Below are positions 52,735 to 62,313 of a stretch of DNA of 64,000 nt, piece by piece. Source of the stretch: Acidobacteriota bacterium (GTDB lineage Bacteria; Acidobacteriota; Vicinamibacteria; Vicinamibacterales; UBA8438); NCBI GenBank assembly GCA_011523845.1, contig WTFV01000254.1, positions 3,740 to 67,739 of the forward strand, given 5' to 3'. Positions within the stretch are counted from its first letter, which is position 1; the number at the start of each line of letters is the position of its first letter. Below the pieces are notes generated by a model. The model ran no database searches. It was not told the origin of the DNA and saw only the letters and a program-made list of their open reading frames with translations. Made by a program: the position numbers and the translations under genes.

Positions 52735-55400
52735 GACGCGAGCTCCGCGAGGATGCGCTCCAGCTTCTCCTGCCGGCGCCCGACCTCCGCCTCCTGATCG
52801 CGCGTGTCGCGAACGACGTCCGGATCCGCGCGCTCGAGGAACGCCGGGTTCTCCAGCCGCGCCTGCAGCCCGCCGCGCTGCTTCGTCAGCTTGGCCAGCT
52901 CCCGCGCCACCCGGTCGGCTTCCTTCGTCCGGTCCACGATCCCGGCCAGCGGCACGTGCAGCTCGAACCCGCGCACCACGCGGCGGACCGTATCCGGATC
53001 GGCGCGCGGCGCCTCGTCGGCGACGTCGAAGGCGGCCAACCCGGCGAGCCGCCTGACGTGACTCAGGTGCGGCCGCAGCATGCTCGCGGTGGCCGGGTCC
53101 AACCCGTGGGCCAGCACGTCGATCTTCTGCGCCGGCGGGACCCCCCACTCGGAGCGCACGGTGCGCACGGCCGTCACCACGTCCTGCAGCAGCGCCATCG
53201 TCGCCACCGCGTCCTCGTCCGTCCAGCCGGCCACCCGCTCCGGAAACGCCGCCAGCGTGATGGTCCGTCCGCGCGCAGCGGCTCGCGCGGCGTCGTCGGC
53301 CGGCGGCGGCAGCGCCTGCCAGACCTCCTCGGTCACGAACGGGATGAACGGATGCAGCATGCGCAGCAGGCGATCGTGCACCTCCAGGAGCACCGCCGCA
53401 GCGCGGTCGCGCTCCGCGCCGCCCGCCTGCAGCTCCGGTTTGACGAGCTCGATGTACCAGTCGGCGTACTCGTGCCAGAAGACGTGGTACAGCCTGTCCG
53501 CGGCCACGTCGAACCGGTAACGCCGAAAGGCGTCATCGATCTCGGCGGCCAGCTCGCTGACGCGGTGCAGCATCCAGCGATGGATCACGTCCAGCGTATC
53601 CGGCGGCGGCGGGCCCGCCCTCTCCGAGAGCGTCTCCGGCACGTGCAGCAGCACGAAGCGCGAGGCGTTCCAGATCTTGTTGATGAACTGCCGGTAGGCG
53701 CGCAGGCGCCCCTCGGAGAGCGAGATGTCCATGCCGGGCGACGCCAGCGCGGCCAGCGTGAAGCGGAACGCGTCGGCCCCGATCTCGCCCATCACCTCGA
53801 GCGGGTCGACGACGTTCCCCTTCGACTTGCTCATCTTCCGGCCGTGGGCGTCGCGGACCAGCGACGTCACGTACACCGACCGGAACGGCACGTCCTGCTT
53901 GAACCGCAGGCCGAGCATCATCATGCGCGCGACCCAGAAGAAGATGATGTCGTGGGCGGTGATGAGGAGGGTCGTCGGGTAGTAGCGCGCCAGGTCGGCG
54001 GTCTCGTCCGGCCAGCCCATCGTGCTGAAGGGCCACAGCCCGGAACTGAACCAGGTGTCGAGCACGTCGGTGTCCTGGCGCAGCGTACCGCCGCAGCCGC
54101 AGGCGTCCGGCTCGCTCTCGGTCACGAGCAACTCGCCGCACGCCTCGCAGTACCAGGCCGGAATGCGGTGTCCCCACCACAACTGCCGCGAGATGCACCA
54201 GTCGTGGATGTTCGTCATCCACTCGTCGTAGGTGCGGGTCCAGTTGTCGGGCACGAAACGGGTATCGCCGTCCGCCACCGCCTGCAGCGCCCGCTCCGCG
54301 AGCGGCCCGATGCGGACGAACCACTGGGTCGACAGCAGCGGCTCCACCACCGTCGCACAACGCTCGCACTGCCCGACGGCATGCTCGTGATCCTCGACCC
54401 CCGCGAGCAGGCCGTCGGCCTCGAGCTGCGCGACGAGCGCGGTTCGCGCCGCGAAGCGGTCCTGCCCCGCGTACGGCCCGGCCTCCGGCGTCATCCGCCC
54501 GTCCTCGTCGATGACCGACACCTGCTCCAGCCGGTGACGCTCGCCCATCGCGAAATCGTTCGGATCGTGAGCCGGGGTGACCTTGACGGCGCCGGTGCCG
54601 AACGCCGGGTCGACGAAGTCGTCGGCGATGACGGGCAGGGCGCGACCGATGACGGGGAGGGTCAACGACCGTCCGATCGCCGCCGCGTAGCGCTCGTCGC
54701 CCGGATGCACCGCCACGGCGGTATCGCCCAGCATCGTCTCCGGCCGCGTCGTCGCCACGGTCATCGCGCCGTCGCCCTCGGCGAAGGGGTATCGGATGTG
54801 GTAGAGCTTGCCGCGGGCCGGAGCATGCACCACCTCCAGGTCCGACAGCGCCGTGCGGCAGCGCGGGCACCAGCTCACCAGATACTTCGCCCGGTAGATC
54901 AGGTCGTCCTCGTAGAGCGTGACGAAGACGCGGCGCACGGCGCGCGAGAGGCTGTCGTCGAGAGTGAACCGCTCGCGCGACCAGTCGACCGACGATCCGA
55001 GCTTGCGCATCTGGCTCGTGATGGTCCCGCGGCTCTTCGCCACCCATTCCCAGACCCGCGCCTCGAACGCGTCGCGGCCGAGGTCGTGGCGCGACTTCCC
55101 TTCCGCCGCCAACTGCTTCTCGACCACGTTCTGCGTGGCGATGCCTGCGTGGTCCGTGCCGGGCAGCCAGAGCACGTCGTAGCCGCTCATCCGCTTCCAG
55201 CGGGCGACGACGTCGGGCAGCGTCTGGTTGAGGGCATGGCCGATGTGCAGCCAGCCGGTGACGTTGGGCGGCGGGAGAACCATGCTGAACGGCGGCCGCC
55301 CCGAATCCGGCGCGGCCCGAAACGCCCCGATCTCTTCCCAGTAGGCGTACCACCGCGGATCGACCGCGGCGTGCTCGAACACCTTCGTCAACTCTCGCAT
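52731..55400 (-). CDS. valS: Valyl-tRNA synthetase
   Basis: Class I synthetase of 889 residues. HIGH is seen in PPPNVTGWLHIGHALNQTL and KMSKS in GRKMSKSKGNVVDPLEVMG. The editing domain lies between them (TTRPETMLGDTAVAVHP, VTPAHDPNDFAMG). A zinc-like cluster follows (WYCEACGELLVTESEPDACG), and the C-terminus is the long ValS-type coiled coil (FELHVPLAGIVDRTKEADR...). It starts 70 bases after the receiver-domain gene. Confidence 0.97.
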   Translation of the reverse strand: MRELTKVFEHAAVDPRWYAYWEEIGAFRAAPDSGRPPFSMVLPPPNVTGWLHIGHALNQTLPDVVARWKRMSGYDVLWLPGTDHAGIATQNVVEKQLAAEGKSRHDLGRDAFEARVWEWVAKSRGTITSQMRKLGSSVDWSRERFTLDDSLSRAVRRVFVTLYEDDLIYRAKYLVSWCPRCRTALSDLEVVHAPARGKLYHIRYPFAEGDGAMTVATTRPETMLGDTAVAVHPGDERYAAAIGRSLTLPVIGRALPVIADDFVDPAFGTGAVKVTPAHDPNDFAMGERHRLEQVSVIDEDGRMTPEAGPYAGQDRFAARTALVAQLEADGLLAGVEDHEHAVGQCERCATVVEPLLSTQWFVRIGPLAERALQAVADGDTRFVPDNWTRTYDEWMTNIHDWCISRQLWWGHRIPAWYCEACGELLVTESEPDACGCGGTLRQDTDVLDTWFSSGLWPFSTMGWPDETADLARYYPTTLLITAHDIIFFWVARMMMLGLRFKQDVPFRSVYVTSLVRDAHGRKMSKSKGNVVDPLEVMGEIGADAFRFTLAALASPGMDISLSEGRLRAYRQFINKIWNASRFVLLHVPETLSERAGPPPPDTLDVIHRWMLHRVSELAAEIDDAFRRYRFDVAADRLYHVFWHEYADWYIELVKPELQAGGAERDRAAAVLLEVHDRLLRMLHPFIPFVTEEVWQALPPPADDAARAAARGRTITLAAFPERVAGWTDEDAVATMALLQDVVTAVRTVRSEWGVPPAQKIDVLAHGLDPATASMLRPHLSHVRRLAGLAAFDVADEAPRADPDTVRRVVRGFELHVPLAGIVDRTKEADRVARELAKLTKQRGGLQARLENPAFLERADPDVVRDTRDQEAEVGRRQEKLERILAELAS

Positions 55401-55470
55401 GGGACCGGGATCGTATCAGGAGCCGCGGAGATGCCGGGCGGGCGGACCGGGGCGGCAGGACGGGACCGCG

Positions 55471-56706
55471 TCACTCGCCGCCGGGTGCGACGCGTGTGAT
55501 CTCCTCGCGCGCGAGCCGCTCCGAGATGCGCGAGACGACCTCGGCGACCGCATTCTGCAGGACCGTCTCGGTCAGTCGCTCGACGACCCGCCGCGCGAGA
55601 TCGTCCAGCATCGCGTCGGTAACCGCGACCGGGGGCTTCGCGGCGGCGGCGTCCGCGGCGAGCACCGGCGGGTCGGCGCCCCGCTCGACGGCCAGGAAGG
55701 TCACGAACGACTGCGCCAGCACCGAGCCTCCGGCGCGGGACGGCGGGTCCGGCGCGGCCGCCGCGGGCGCCGTCTCCTTGGCCGGCGACTCCTTGGACGC
55801 GTCGCCGGCGGCGCCTGCCGGAATCCCCGCCGGCGCCTCCGTCTCGCCCTTCGCGGGCGCTTCGGGAACGACGGCTTCCTCCGCCGTCGCGGGCGCTGCG
55901 GGAACGACGGCTTCGCTCGCCGCCTTCGCTTCTCCCGCGACTTCGTCCGGCAGGTCGGCCTCGGACGTCCGAGCCTTCTCCGTTGCCGGCGTAGCGGGAG
56001 CGTCCGAATCGGACGCCTGTCCTTCCTCCGCAGCCGGTGCGGCCTCCACCACGGTCGCAGCCGCGTCCCGGGCCGGCGCGCCGTCCACCACCGCCGCGGC
56101 CACGTCCCGGGCCGGCGTGGCGTCCACCACGACCGGCGCCACGTCCGGCCCCGGCGCGGCCTCCACGGCGGCGTCCGCCACGTCCTGCCCCGGCGCGGCC
56201 TTCACGACGGCCGGCGCCACGTCCGGTGCGGCCTCTACGGCGGCGTCCGCCAAGTCCGGCGCGGCCTCCACGACGGCCGGCGCCACGTCCGGTGCGACCT
56301 TCACGATGGCCGGCGCCACGTCCGGCGTCCCTGCCGCCGGCAGATCCAGGAGCTTGCGGACCCTTCCGACCACCTCGCGCGGCTCGAACGGCTTGACGAG
56401 CACCTCGCGGCTGCCGATCGCGTCGCACCGTTCCTCGTCGAGCGGCTCGAACGCCCCGGTCAGCAGAACGACCGGAATCCCCGCCCGCGCCGGGTCGCTG
56501 CGCAGGAACGCGGCCACGTCGTAGCCGTTCTTGCCCGGCATGCCGACGTCGGCCAGCACGATGTCGGGCGCCTCGCGCTCGATGGCCGCGATGGCTCCCT
56601 CTCCGTCGCCGACGGCCACGACGTCTATGTCCTCGTTCGCGAACGTCAACTCCACCACGCGTTGGACGGTGGTGCTGTCGTCGGCCAGCAGCAGCGTGTG
56701 GGACAT
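55471..56706 (-). CDS. Receiver-domain protein with long Ala/Pro/Val-rich repeat linker
   Basis: Residues 1-115 form a CheY-like receiver: acidic pair at LLADDSTTVQRV, phosphoacceptor Asp53 in DIVLADVGMPG, Thr83 in VVLLTGAF and Lys105 in VLVKPFEPREV. Residues about 120-355 are a low-complexity linker with degenerate 12-14-residue repeats (PDVAPAVVEAAPDLADAAVE is one example). The last 55 residues are helical (MLDDLARRVVERLTETVLQ...SRISERLAREEI). No output DNA-binding domain is present. It may transmit a signal by protein contact, as FrzS-like or gliding-related receivers do. No kinase gene is near. Confidence 0.85.
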   Translation of the reverse strand: MSHTLLLADDSTTVQRVVELTFANEDIDVVAVGDGEGAIAAIEREAPDIVLADVGMPGKNGYDVAAFLRSDPARAGIPVVLLTGAFEPLDEERCDAIGSREVLVKPFEPREVVGRVRKLLDLPAAGTPDVAPAIVKVAPDVAPAVVEAAPDLADAAVEAAPDVAPAVVKAAPGQDVADAAVEAAPGPDVAPVVVDATPARDVAAAVVDGAPARDAAATVVEAAPAAEEGQASDSDAPATPATEKARTSEADLPDEVAGEAKAASEAVVPAAPATAEEAVVPEAPAKGETEAPAGIPAGAAGDASKESPAKETAPAAAAPDPPSRAGGSVLAQSFVTFLAVERGADPPVLAADAAAAKPPVAVTDAMLDDLARRVVERLTETVLQNAVAEVVSRISERLAREEITRVAPGGE

Positions 56707-56740
56707 GCTCGTCGCAGCCTATCGGCGGGGCCGGCGACCG

Positions 56741-57160
56741 TCAAGAAGCGGGCGGAGACTGGCGCGCGCCGGCCCGCACGTGCGTCGTGATGAAGTCCAC
56801 GATGGACTGCATCGACGTGCCCGGCTGGAAGACTCCCTCGATCCCGATCTCGTTCAGGCGCGGGATGTCGGCGTCCGGAATGATGCCGCCGACGACCACC
56901 AGCACGTCGTCCGCGCCCTTCTCCGCCAGCAGCGTCATCACGCGGGGGCATACGTGGTTGTGAGCACCGGAGAGGATCGACACCCCGATCGCGTCGGCAT
57001 CCTCCTGCAGCGCAGCCTCCACGATCTGCTCCGGCGTCTGCCGGAGGCCGGTGTAGATGACCTCCATCCCGGCGTCCCGCAGGGAGCGGGCAATCACCTT
57101 GGCCCCCCGATCGTGGCCGTCGAGCCCCGGTTTCGCGATGACGACGCGGATCTTGCGCAT
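56741..57160 (-). CDS. Methylmalonyl-CoA mutase, cobalamin-binding (small) subunit
   Basis: The 139-residue protein is a stand-alone B12-binding domain. RVVIAKPGLDGHDRGAKVIA holds the DxHxxG lower-ligand motif, followed by GVSILSGAHNHVCPRV and VVVGGIIPDADIPRL. It starts where the large-subunit gene stops (TGATG), so the two form a split mutase. Adenosylcobalamin would be the cofactor, with MeaB (28051-29007) as chaperone. Confidence 0.94.
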   Translation of the reverse strand: MRKIRVVIAKPGLDGHDRGAKVIARSLRDAGMEVIYTGLRQTPEQIVEAALQEDADAIGVSILSGAHNHVCPRVMTLLAEKGADDVLVVVGGIIPDADIPRLNEIGIEGVFQPGTSMQSIVDFITTHVRAGARQSPPAS

Positions 57161-58782
57161 CAGACGGACGGCGCCTCCTCGTACTCGCCCCAGACGTCGC
57201 GGAGCGCCGAGCACATCTCGCCCAGCGTCGCGTGCGCCCGCACCGCTTCGATGAGCGGCGGCATGAGATTGTCCGTGCCGGCCGCGGCGCGCCGCAGCGC
57301 ATCGAGGGTGCGGTCGACCCGCCCCTCGTCGCGCGTCTGCCGGGTACGCGCCAGCCGCTCGGACTGCCGCCGGGCGGCGGTCTCGTCGATGTACAGGGTC
57401 TCGACCGCGGGGGGCGCCGCGTCGACGTACCGATTGACGCCGACGACGGTCTGCTCGCCCGTCTCGACCGCCTGCTGCGTCCGGTACGCGCTGTCGGCAA
57501 TCTCCCCCTGCGGGTAGCCCGCCTCGATGGCCGGCACCATCCCGCCCAGCGCATCGATCCGGTCGATGGTGTCGCGTGCGCCGTCTTCGAGCTCGCGGGT
57601 CAGCGATTCGACGAAGTACGCCCCGCCGAGCGGATCCACCGCCGCCGGCACGCGGCTCTCGTGCGCGATCACCTGCTGCGTGCGAAGCGCCAGCAGCGCC
57701 GCCTCGCGGGTGGGCAGCCCCAGCGCCTCGTCGAGGGCGTTGGCGTGCAGCGAGTTCGCGCCCCCGAGCACCGCCGCCAGCGCCTGCACAGCGGTCCGCA
57801 CGACGTTGTTGTACGGCTGCTGCGCGGTCAGCGACACGCCGGCGGTCTGGGCATGGAAGCGCAGCTTCCAGGAGCGCTCGTCCGCGGCGCCGAAGCGCTC
57901 GCGCATGACGTGCGCCCACAGCCTGCGGGCGGCCCGGTACTTGGCGATCTCCTCGAAGAAGCGGTTGTGGGCATTGAAGAAGAACGAGATCCGCGGCGCG
58001 AACCGGTCGACGGCGAGGCCGGCGTCGACGCCGTACTGGACGTACTCGATGCCGTCGCGGAGCGTGAACGCCAGCTCCTGCACCGCGGTCGCGCCCGCCT
58101 CCCGGATGTGATAGCCGCTGACCGAGATGGTGTTCCAGCGCGGGACGCGATCGGCGCAGAACGCGAACACGTCGGTGACGAGCCGCATCGACGGCCGGGG
58201 CGGGTAGATGTACTCCTTCTGGGCGATGTACTCCTTCAGGATGTCGTTCTGGAGGGTGCCCGAGAGCCGCGACCAGTCGGCGCCCTGCCGCTCGGCCACC
58301 ACCAGGTACATGGCGAAGATCATCGCCGCCGGGGCGTTGATCGTCATCGAGGTGGTCACCCGGTCGAGCGCGATCCCGTCGAGCAACCGCTCCATGTCGG
58401 GCAGGGCCGCCACGCTGACGCCGCACTTGCCCACCTCTCCCTGCGACAGGGGATCGTCCGGGTCGCGCCCCATGAGCGTGGGCAGATCGAAGGCGACGCT
58501 CAGTCCCGTGCCGCCCGCCGCCAGCAGCTCGCGGTAGCGCCGGTTGGTCTCCTCCGGCGTGCCGTATCCGGAGAACTGGCGCATCGTCCACAGCTTGCCG
58601 CCGTAGCCCGACCCGTGGATGCCGCGCGTGTAGGGGAACGCCCCGGGATCGGCCAGATCGCGGGCGTAGTCGAGATCCGCCAGATCCCCCGCGTCGTACA
58701 GCGGGCGGGTGTCGCGCGCCGGACCGGCAGCCGTCGCGGCCGCGCCGGTCCCGCCGGTCGCCGACTTGCTCGCCACGGACAT
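57160..58782 (-). CDS. Methylmalonyl-CoA mutase, catalytic (large) subunit
   Basis: The 540-residue protein holds the substrate barrel that isomerises (R)-methylmalonyl-CoA and succinyl-CoA. Visible blocks are PYTRGIHGSGYGGKLWTMRQ, YGTPEETNRRYRELLAAGG, LSVAFDLPTLMGRD, SMTINAPAAMIFAMYLVVAE, NTISVSGYHIREAGATAVQE and FFFNAHNRFFEEIAKYR. The missing B12 domain is supplied by the next gene. It lies eight bases after the VWFA gene. With mce and meaB in the window, the propionate-to-succinate route is nearly complete; the carboxylase is not seen. Confidence 0.95.
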   Translation of the reverse strand: MSVASKSATGGTGAAATAAGPARDTRPLYDAGDLADLDYARDLADPGAFPYTRGIHGSGYGGKLWTMRQFSGYGTPEETNRRYRELLAAGGTGLSVAFDLPTLMGRDPDDPLSQGEVGKCGVSVAALPDMERLLDGIALDRVTTSMTINAPAAMIFAMYLVVAERQGADWSRLSGTLQNDILKEYIAQKEYIYPPRPSMRLVTDVFAFCADRVPRWNTISVSGYHIREAGATAVQELAFTLRDGIEYVQYGVDAGLAVDRFAPRISFFFNAHNRFFEEIAKYRAARRLWAHVMRERFGAADERSWKLRFHAQTAGVSLTAQQPYNNVVRTAVQALAAVLGGANSLHANALDEALGLPTREAALLALRTQQVIAHESRVPAAVDPLGGAYFVESLTRELEDGARDTIDRIDALGGMVPAIEAGYPQGEIADSAYRTQQAVETGEQTVVGVNRYVDAAPPAVETLYIDETAARRQSERLARTRQTRDEGRVDRTLDALRRAAAGTDNLMPPLIEAVRAHATLGEMCSALRDVWGEYEEAPSV

Positions 58783-58790
58783 GGGACGGG

Positions 58791-60929
58791 TCAGGCGCCG
58801 AGGCGAAACGCCACCATCTCGCTCGCTTCGCCGTCACCCAGCGTCGCCCGGATCTCGATGATGTATTCGCCGGGCGCCAGGAACGACGGGGCCAGCTCCA
58901 CCTGGCGGGACGCGCCCCCGTCCTCGGCGGCGCGCACTTCGAGCGGGAACATCGCATCGCCGCCGCGATTCAGGAGATTCGCCTCCATCTCGGGCGCCGC
59001 GTCGCCCGGCGCATAGACATCGAACCGCAGCAGCAGCCGGTCGGTCCGCCGGAAGTTGCGCGACACGGTGGGCGGCGCGTCCCAGTCGGAGACCAGCGCG
59101 TTCAACTCGAGCGCGTTGCGCGCGCGGACGAAGTAGGGCGTGCTCATGACGAGGTCGGGCGCGGTGAAGTCCGGTATGACAATCTGGTCACGGTCGCGAT
59201 CGAGCACCTCGCCGGCCTCTCCTTCGATGGCCAGGTTCATCTGCATGGTGCCCGGGTCGGCCTCGAACTCCACGCGCGTCATCGGGGGCGGCGCGGCAAC
59301 CTCCCGCCGGCTCCGGCGACGGCTCGATCGGCGGCCGGCGGAACGCGCCTGCTCCGGCACGCGGCCCCGGAAGTAGGCGCCGCCGGTATCGCCCATGGCG
59401 GTCACGAGAACGCGCGACGCCGCGTCGCGCCGCCCTCGCGACTCGGTCGGCTCCCAGGCGAAGGTCACCCGGGTGCGACCGTTCTCCGCGCGGGAGGTGC
59501 CCACCCAGGTCCGCACCAGCCGACCGCGGCGCGGCTCGGCCAGCGCAGAAAGCGCGACGTCCACGGCCTTGGGGGGCTCGTGGGCGCGGGTCGTGAGCGA
59601 CCGCTCGACGTCGCGCACGGTGACCGCCCAGTAGCCCTCGCGGGCGCGCACGCGCAGACCCGGGCGCTTCAGGCGCACCTCGATCTCGTGGAACTCGCCG
59701 TCGGTCGGCGCGGCGGTCGAGTTGTAACCGAGCAGGTAGTAGCCGCTCGCGTCGTCCAGCATCTGCTGCAGGCCGGGGCGCAGATCGTTCTGATTGACGA
59801 TCGCCCGCCCGCCCGTCTCCTCGGCGAGGACGCGCAGCGTGTCCTGGGTGTCCCGCAGCGTCCGCTGATCGGTGCGATAGCTGATCTGCGGCTGGTCGAG
59901 ATCGAACTCGAAGGCGGCGAGGCCACGCGGATCCACGGTGTAGACCGATGCGTTGAAGCGGCTGGCGGTCCGGATCACGCGCCGCAGATCCTGCATCATC
60001 GCGCTCCCCTCGAAGAACGACATCGTCTCCTCGAAGGGCGTGTCGCCGGCGAAGGGATCGAGCACGGTGGGATTGATGCGCGGGTCGGCCCGCAGGTCGG
60101 CGACCTGGCTCCGCAACTGCGGCGGCACGTAGTACGTGTAGCCCTCGCTCACGAGCAGCACCGACTTGCGCCCCTCGCGGAGCCCGCCCAGCATCGTCAT
60201 CAGCCCGCGCAGCGCCGACAGCGACACCTCGTTGCGGATCCGCTCGACGATCTCCGTCGGGTACATGTTGTAGCGCGCCTCGTACAGGTTGCGCACCTCG
60301 TACTCGTACTTGACCCCCTCGAACTGCCTGACGGCGTTGATCACCGCGTCGTGATCGCGGGTCAGGCGCACCTCGGTCACCGGCATCAGGGGATACATCA
60401 CCCCGACGAGATCGGTCGGCAGCAGGTCGTTCTCGATGAAGTCGACGAGCATGCGCCGGGCCCGGATGCTGTTGCCGTCCCGCACGTGGTAGTCGTCGAG
60501 AAAGATGACGAACACCCGGATGTCGGGCCGCGACGCGGCCAGCTCCTGATCCGACCGCGTGACGCCGACGCTGGTCAGCGGCTCGCCCGACAGCTCCGGC
60601 GTCCGGTCGACCTGGACCACCTGGAACGAGTCCACGGTCTGCAGGACGCCGTCCTCGTACACCTCGAAGTCGTCCTGCGTGAGGTCGAACACCGGGTTGC
60701 CGTCCTCGTCGGTCACGAAGGCGTCGACGCGGACGTAGTTGATGCCGCTGCGGAAGACGGTCACCCCGCCCTGCAGCTCCACCGACTCTCCGGCGCCGGT
60801 CTCCTGGGCTCCGCCCGGCTGGGCCGGGGGCGGGGGCGCGGAAGACGGTTGGCGCTGCGGTGCGGCGGACCCGGACACCATCAGCAGCAGTCCGATGCTC
60901 AGGAAGGCGGCGATCCAGCGTGTATTCAT
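58791..60929 (-). CDS. Exported VWFA-related protein (acidobacterial type)
   Basis: The 712-residue precursor has a signal peptide (about 1-23), a Pro-rich stretch and a short strand domain (INYVRVDAFVTDEDGNPVFD, LTQDDFEVYEDGVLQTVDSF). Next is a von Willebrand A-like domain (about 130-400: IRVFVIFLDDYHVRDGNSIR, RKSVLLVSEGYTYYVP, ASRFNASVYTVDPRGLAAFE). A C-terminal beta-rich half with a basic Arg/Ser patch near 550 follows. The order matches the VWFA-related family that is expanded in Acidobacteriota; the classical MIDAS DxSxS reads DDYHVRDG. The function is unknown, probably protein contact at the cell surface or in the periplasm. Confidence 0.88.
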   Translation of the reverse strand: MNTRWIAAFLSIGLLLMVSGSAAPQRQPSSAPPPPAQPGGAQETGAGESVELQGGVTVFRSGINYVRVDAFVTDEDGNPVFDLTQDDFEVYEDGVLQTVDSFQVVQVDRTPELSGEPLTSVGVTRSDQELAASRPDIRVFVIFLDDYHVRDGNSIRARRMLVDFIENDLLPTDLVGVMYPLMPVTEVRLTRDHDAVINAVRQFEGVKYEYEVRNLYEARYNMYPTEIVERIRNEVSLSALRGLMTMLGGLREGRKSVLLVSEGYTYYVPPQLRSQVADLRADPRINPTVLDPFAGDTPFEETMSFFEGSAMMQDLRRVIRTASRFNASVYTVDPRGLAAFEFDLDQPQISYRTDQRTLRDTQDTLRVLAEETGGRAIVNQNDLRPGLQQMLDDASGYYLLGYNSTAAPTDGEFHEIEVRLKRPGLRVRAREGYWAVTVRDVERSLTTRAHEPPKAVDVALSALAEPRRGRLVRTWVGTSRAENGRTRVTFAWEPTESRGRRDAASRVLVTAMGDTGGAYFRGRVPEQARSAGRRSSRRRSRREVAAPPPMTRVEFEADPGTMQMNLAIEGEAGEVLDRDRDQIVIPDFTAPDLVMSTPYFVRARNALELNALVSDWDAPPTVSRNFRRTDRLLLRFDVYAPGDAAPEMEANLLNRGGDAMFPLEVRAAEDGGASRQVELAPSFLAPGEYIIEIRATLGDGEASEMVAFRLGA

Positions 60930-60977
60930 GGTGGCCTCGCAGGCTGGCGCGTTGCTCCAATGATACCATCGCGCCCC

Positions 60978-62168
60978 ATGCGCACCGCCGTACCCGATGC
61001 GCGAGACGCGGCCGACGCCGCCTCGCCGCTCACCCGGCTCTCCGAGGACGAGCGCCTGCTGCGCGCCAGCGTCCGGGCGTTCGCCGAAGCCGAGATCGCG
61101 CCCGTCGCGCGCCGGATGGACGACGAGGCACGCATCCCCCGCGCGCTCATCGATCAGCTCTTCGCGCTCGGGGTCATGGGCATCGAGATCCCGGAACGCT
61201 GGGGCGGCGCCGGCGGGCACTTCTTCCTGTCGGTTCTCGCCGTGGAAGAGCTGGCCCGCGTGGATCCCGCCGTCGCCGTCGTCTGCGACGTGCAGAACAC
61301 GCTGGTCATCAACGCGCTGCTGCGCTGGGGGTCGGAGCCGCAGCAGAGCCGGCTGCTCCCCGCGCTGGCCTCCCGCTCGGTGGGCGCCTACGCGCTGTCG
61401 GAGGCGGCGTCCGGCAGCGACGCGTTCTCGCTGACGACGCGCGCGACGCGGGACGGCGGCGACTGGCTGCTGACCGGCCGCAAGCTGTGGATCACCAACG
61501 CGGCCGAGGCCGACTTCTTCCTCGTGTTCGCCACCGTCGATCCGGGGGCGGGCCACCGCGGCATCACGGCTTTCCTCGTCGAGCGCGACTTCGAGGGCTT
61601 CGCCGTCGGCAGGAAGGAGGACAAGCTCGGCATCCGCGCCAGCAGCACCTGCGAGCTGCTGCTCGACGCGTGCCGCGTCCCCGCAGCCAACGTTCTCGGC
61701 GAGGTCGGCCGCGGCTACAAGGTGGCCATCGAGACCCTCAACGAGGGGCGCATCGGGATCGCGGCGCAGATGGTAGGCCTCGCCCAGGGCGCGCTCGACC
61801 ACACCCTGGCCTACGTGCAGGAACGCGAGCAGTTCGGCAAGCCGATCGCCGACTTCCAGGCGGTGCAGTTCCAGCTCGCCCAGGCCGCGACCGAGCTCGA
61901 GGCGGCGCGCCTGCAGACGTACAACGCGGCCCGGCTGCGCGACGCCGGCGAGCCGTTCCTGACCGCGGGCGCCATGGCCAAGCTGTTCAGCTCGCAGGTG
62001 GCCGAGCGGGTCAGCTCGCTGGCCGTGCAGCTCTTCGGCGGCGCCGGCTACACGAAGGACTACCCGGTGGAGAAGCTGTACCGCGACGCCAAGATCGGCC
62101 AGATCTACGAGGGCACGTCGAATCTGCAGCTCCAGACGATCGCGAAGCAGATGCTGCGCCGGCGCTGA
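60978..62168 (+). CDS. Acyl-CoA dehydrogenase (short/branched-chain type)
   Basis: The 396-residue flavoprotein has an N-terminal helical domain (LLRASVRAFAEAEIAPVARR, GIEIPERWGGAGG), middle domain (AYALSEAASGSDAFSLTTRA, LWITNAAEADFFLVFA) and C-terminal domain (EREQFGKPIADFQAVQFQLA, FGGAGYTKDYPVEKLYRDAK). The catalytic Glu is in IYEGTSNLQLQTIAKQ. By its motifs it is close to butyryl-CoA or 2-methylbutyryl-CoA dehydrogenases. It is transcribed divergently from the VWFA gene with 48 bases between them. Confidence 0.93.
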   Translation: MRTAVPDARDAADAASPLTRLSEDERLLRASVRAFAEAEIAPVARRMDDEARIPRALIDQLFALGVMGIEIPERWGGAGGHFFLSVLAVEELARVDPAVAVVCDVQNTLVINALLRWGSEPQQSRLLPALASRSVGAYALSEAASGSDAFSLTTRATRDGGDWLLTGRKLWITNAAEADFFLVFATVDPGAGHRGITAFLVERDFEGFAVGRKEDKLGIRASSTCELLLDACRVPAANVLGEVGRGYKVAIETLNEGRIGIAAQMVGLAQGALDHTLAYVQEREQFGKPIADFQAVQFQLAQAATELEAARLQTYNAARLRDAGEPFLTAGAMAKLFSSQVAERVSSLAVQLFGGAGYTKDYPVEKLYRDAKIGQIYEGTSNLQLQTIAKQMLRRR

Positions 62169-62313
62169 CGGCCACGCGGGCCGCCGCGCGGTGGGCGATG
62201 TGCCGCACCCGCACAACCCTGTCGGGACCGAGGCACGCGCGTCGCCGATCCTCGCGCCGGTAGCCGCCGCCGCGAGGCGCAGGGGAGCTGGCGGGCAGAG
62301 GTAGTATTTTCTC

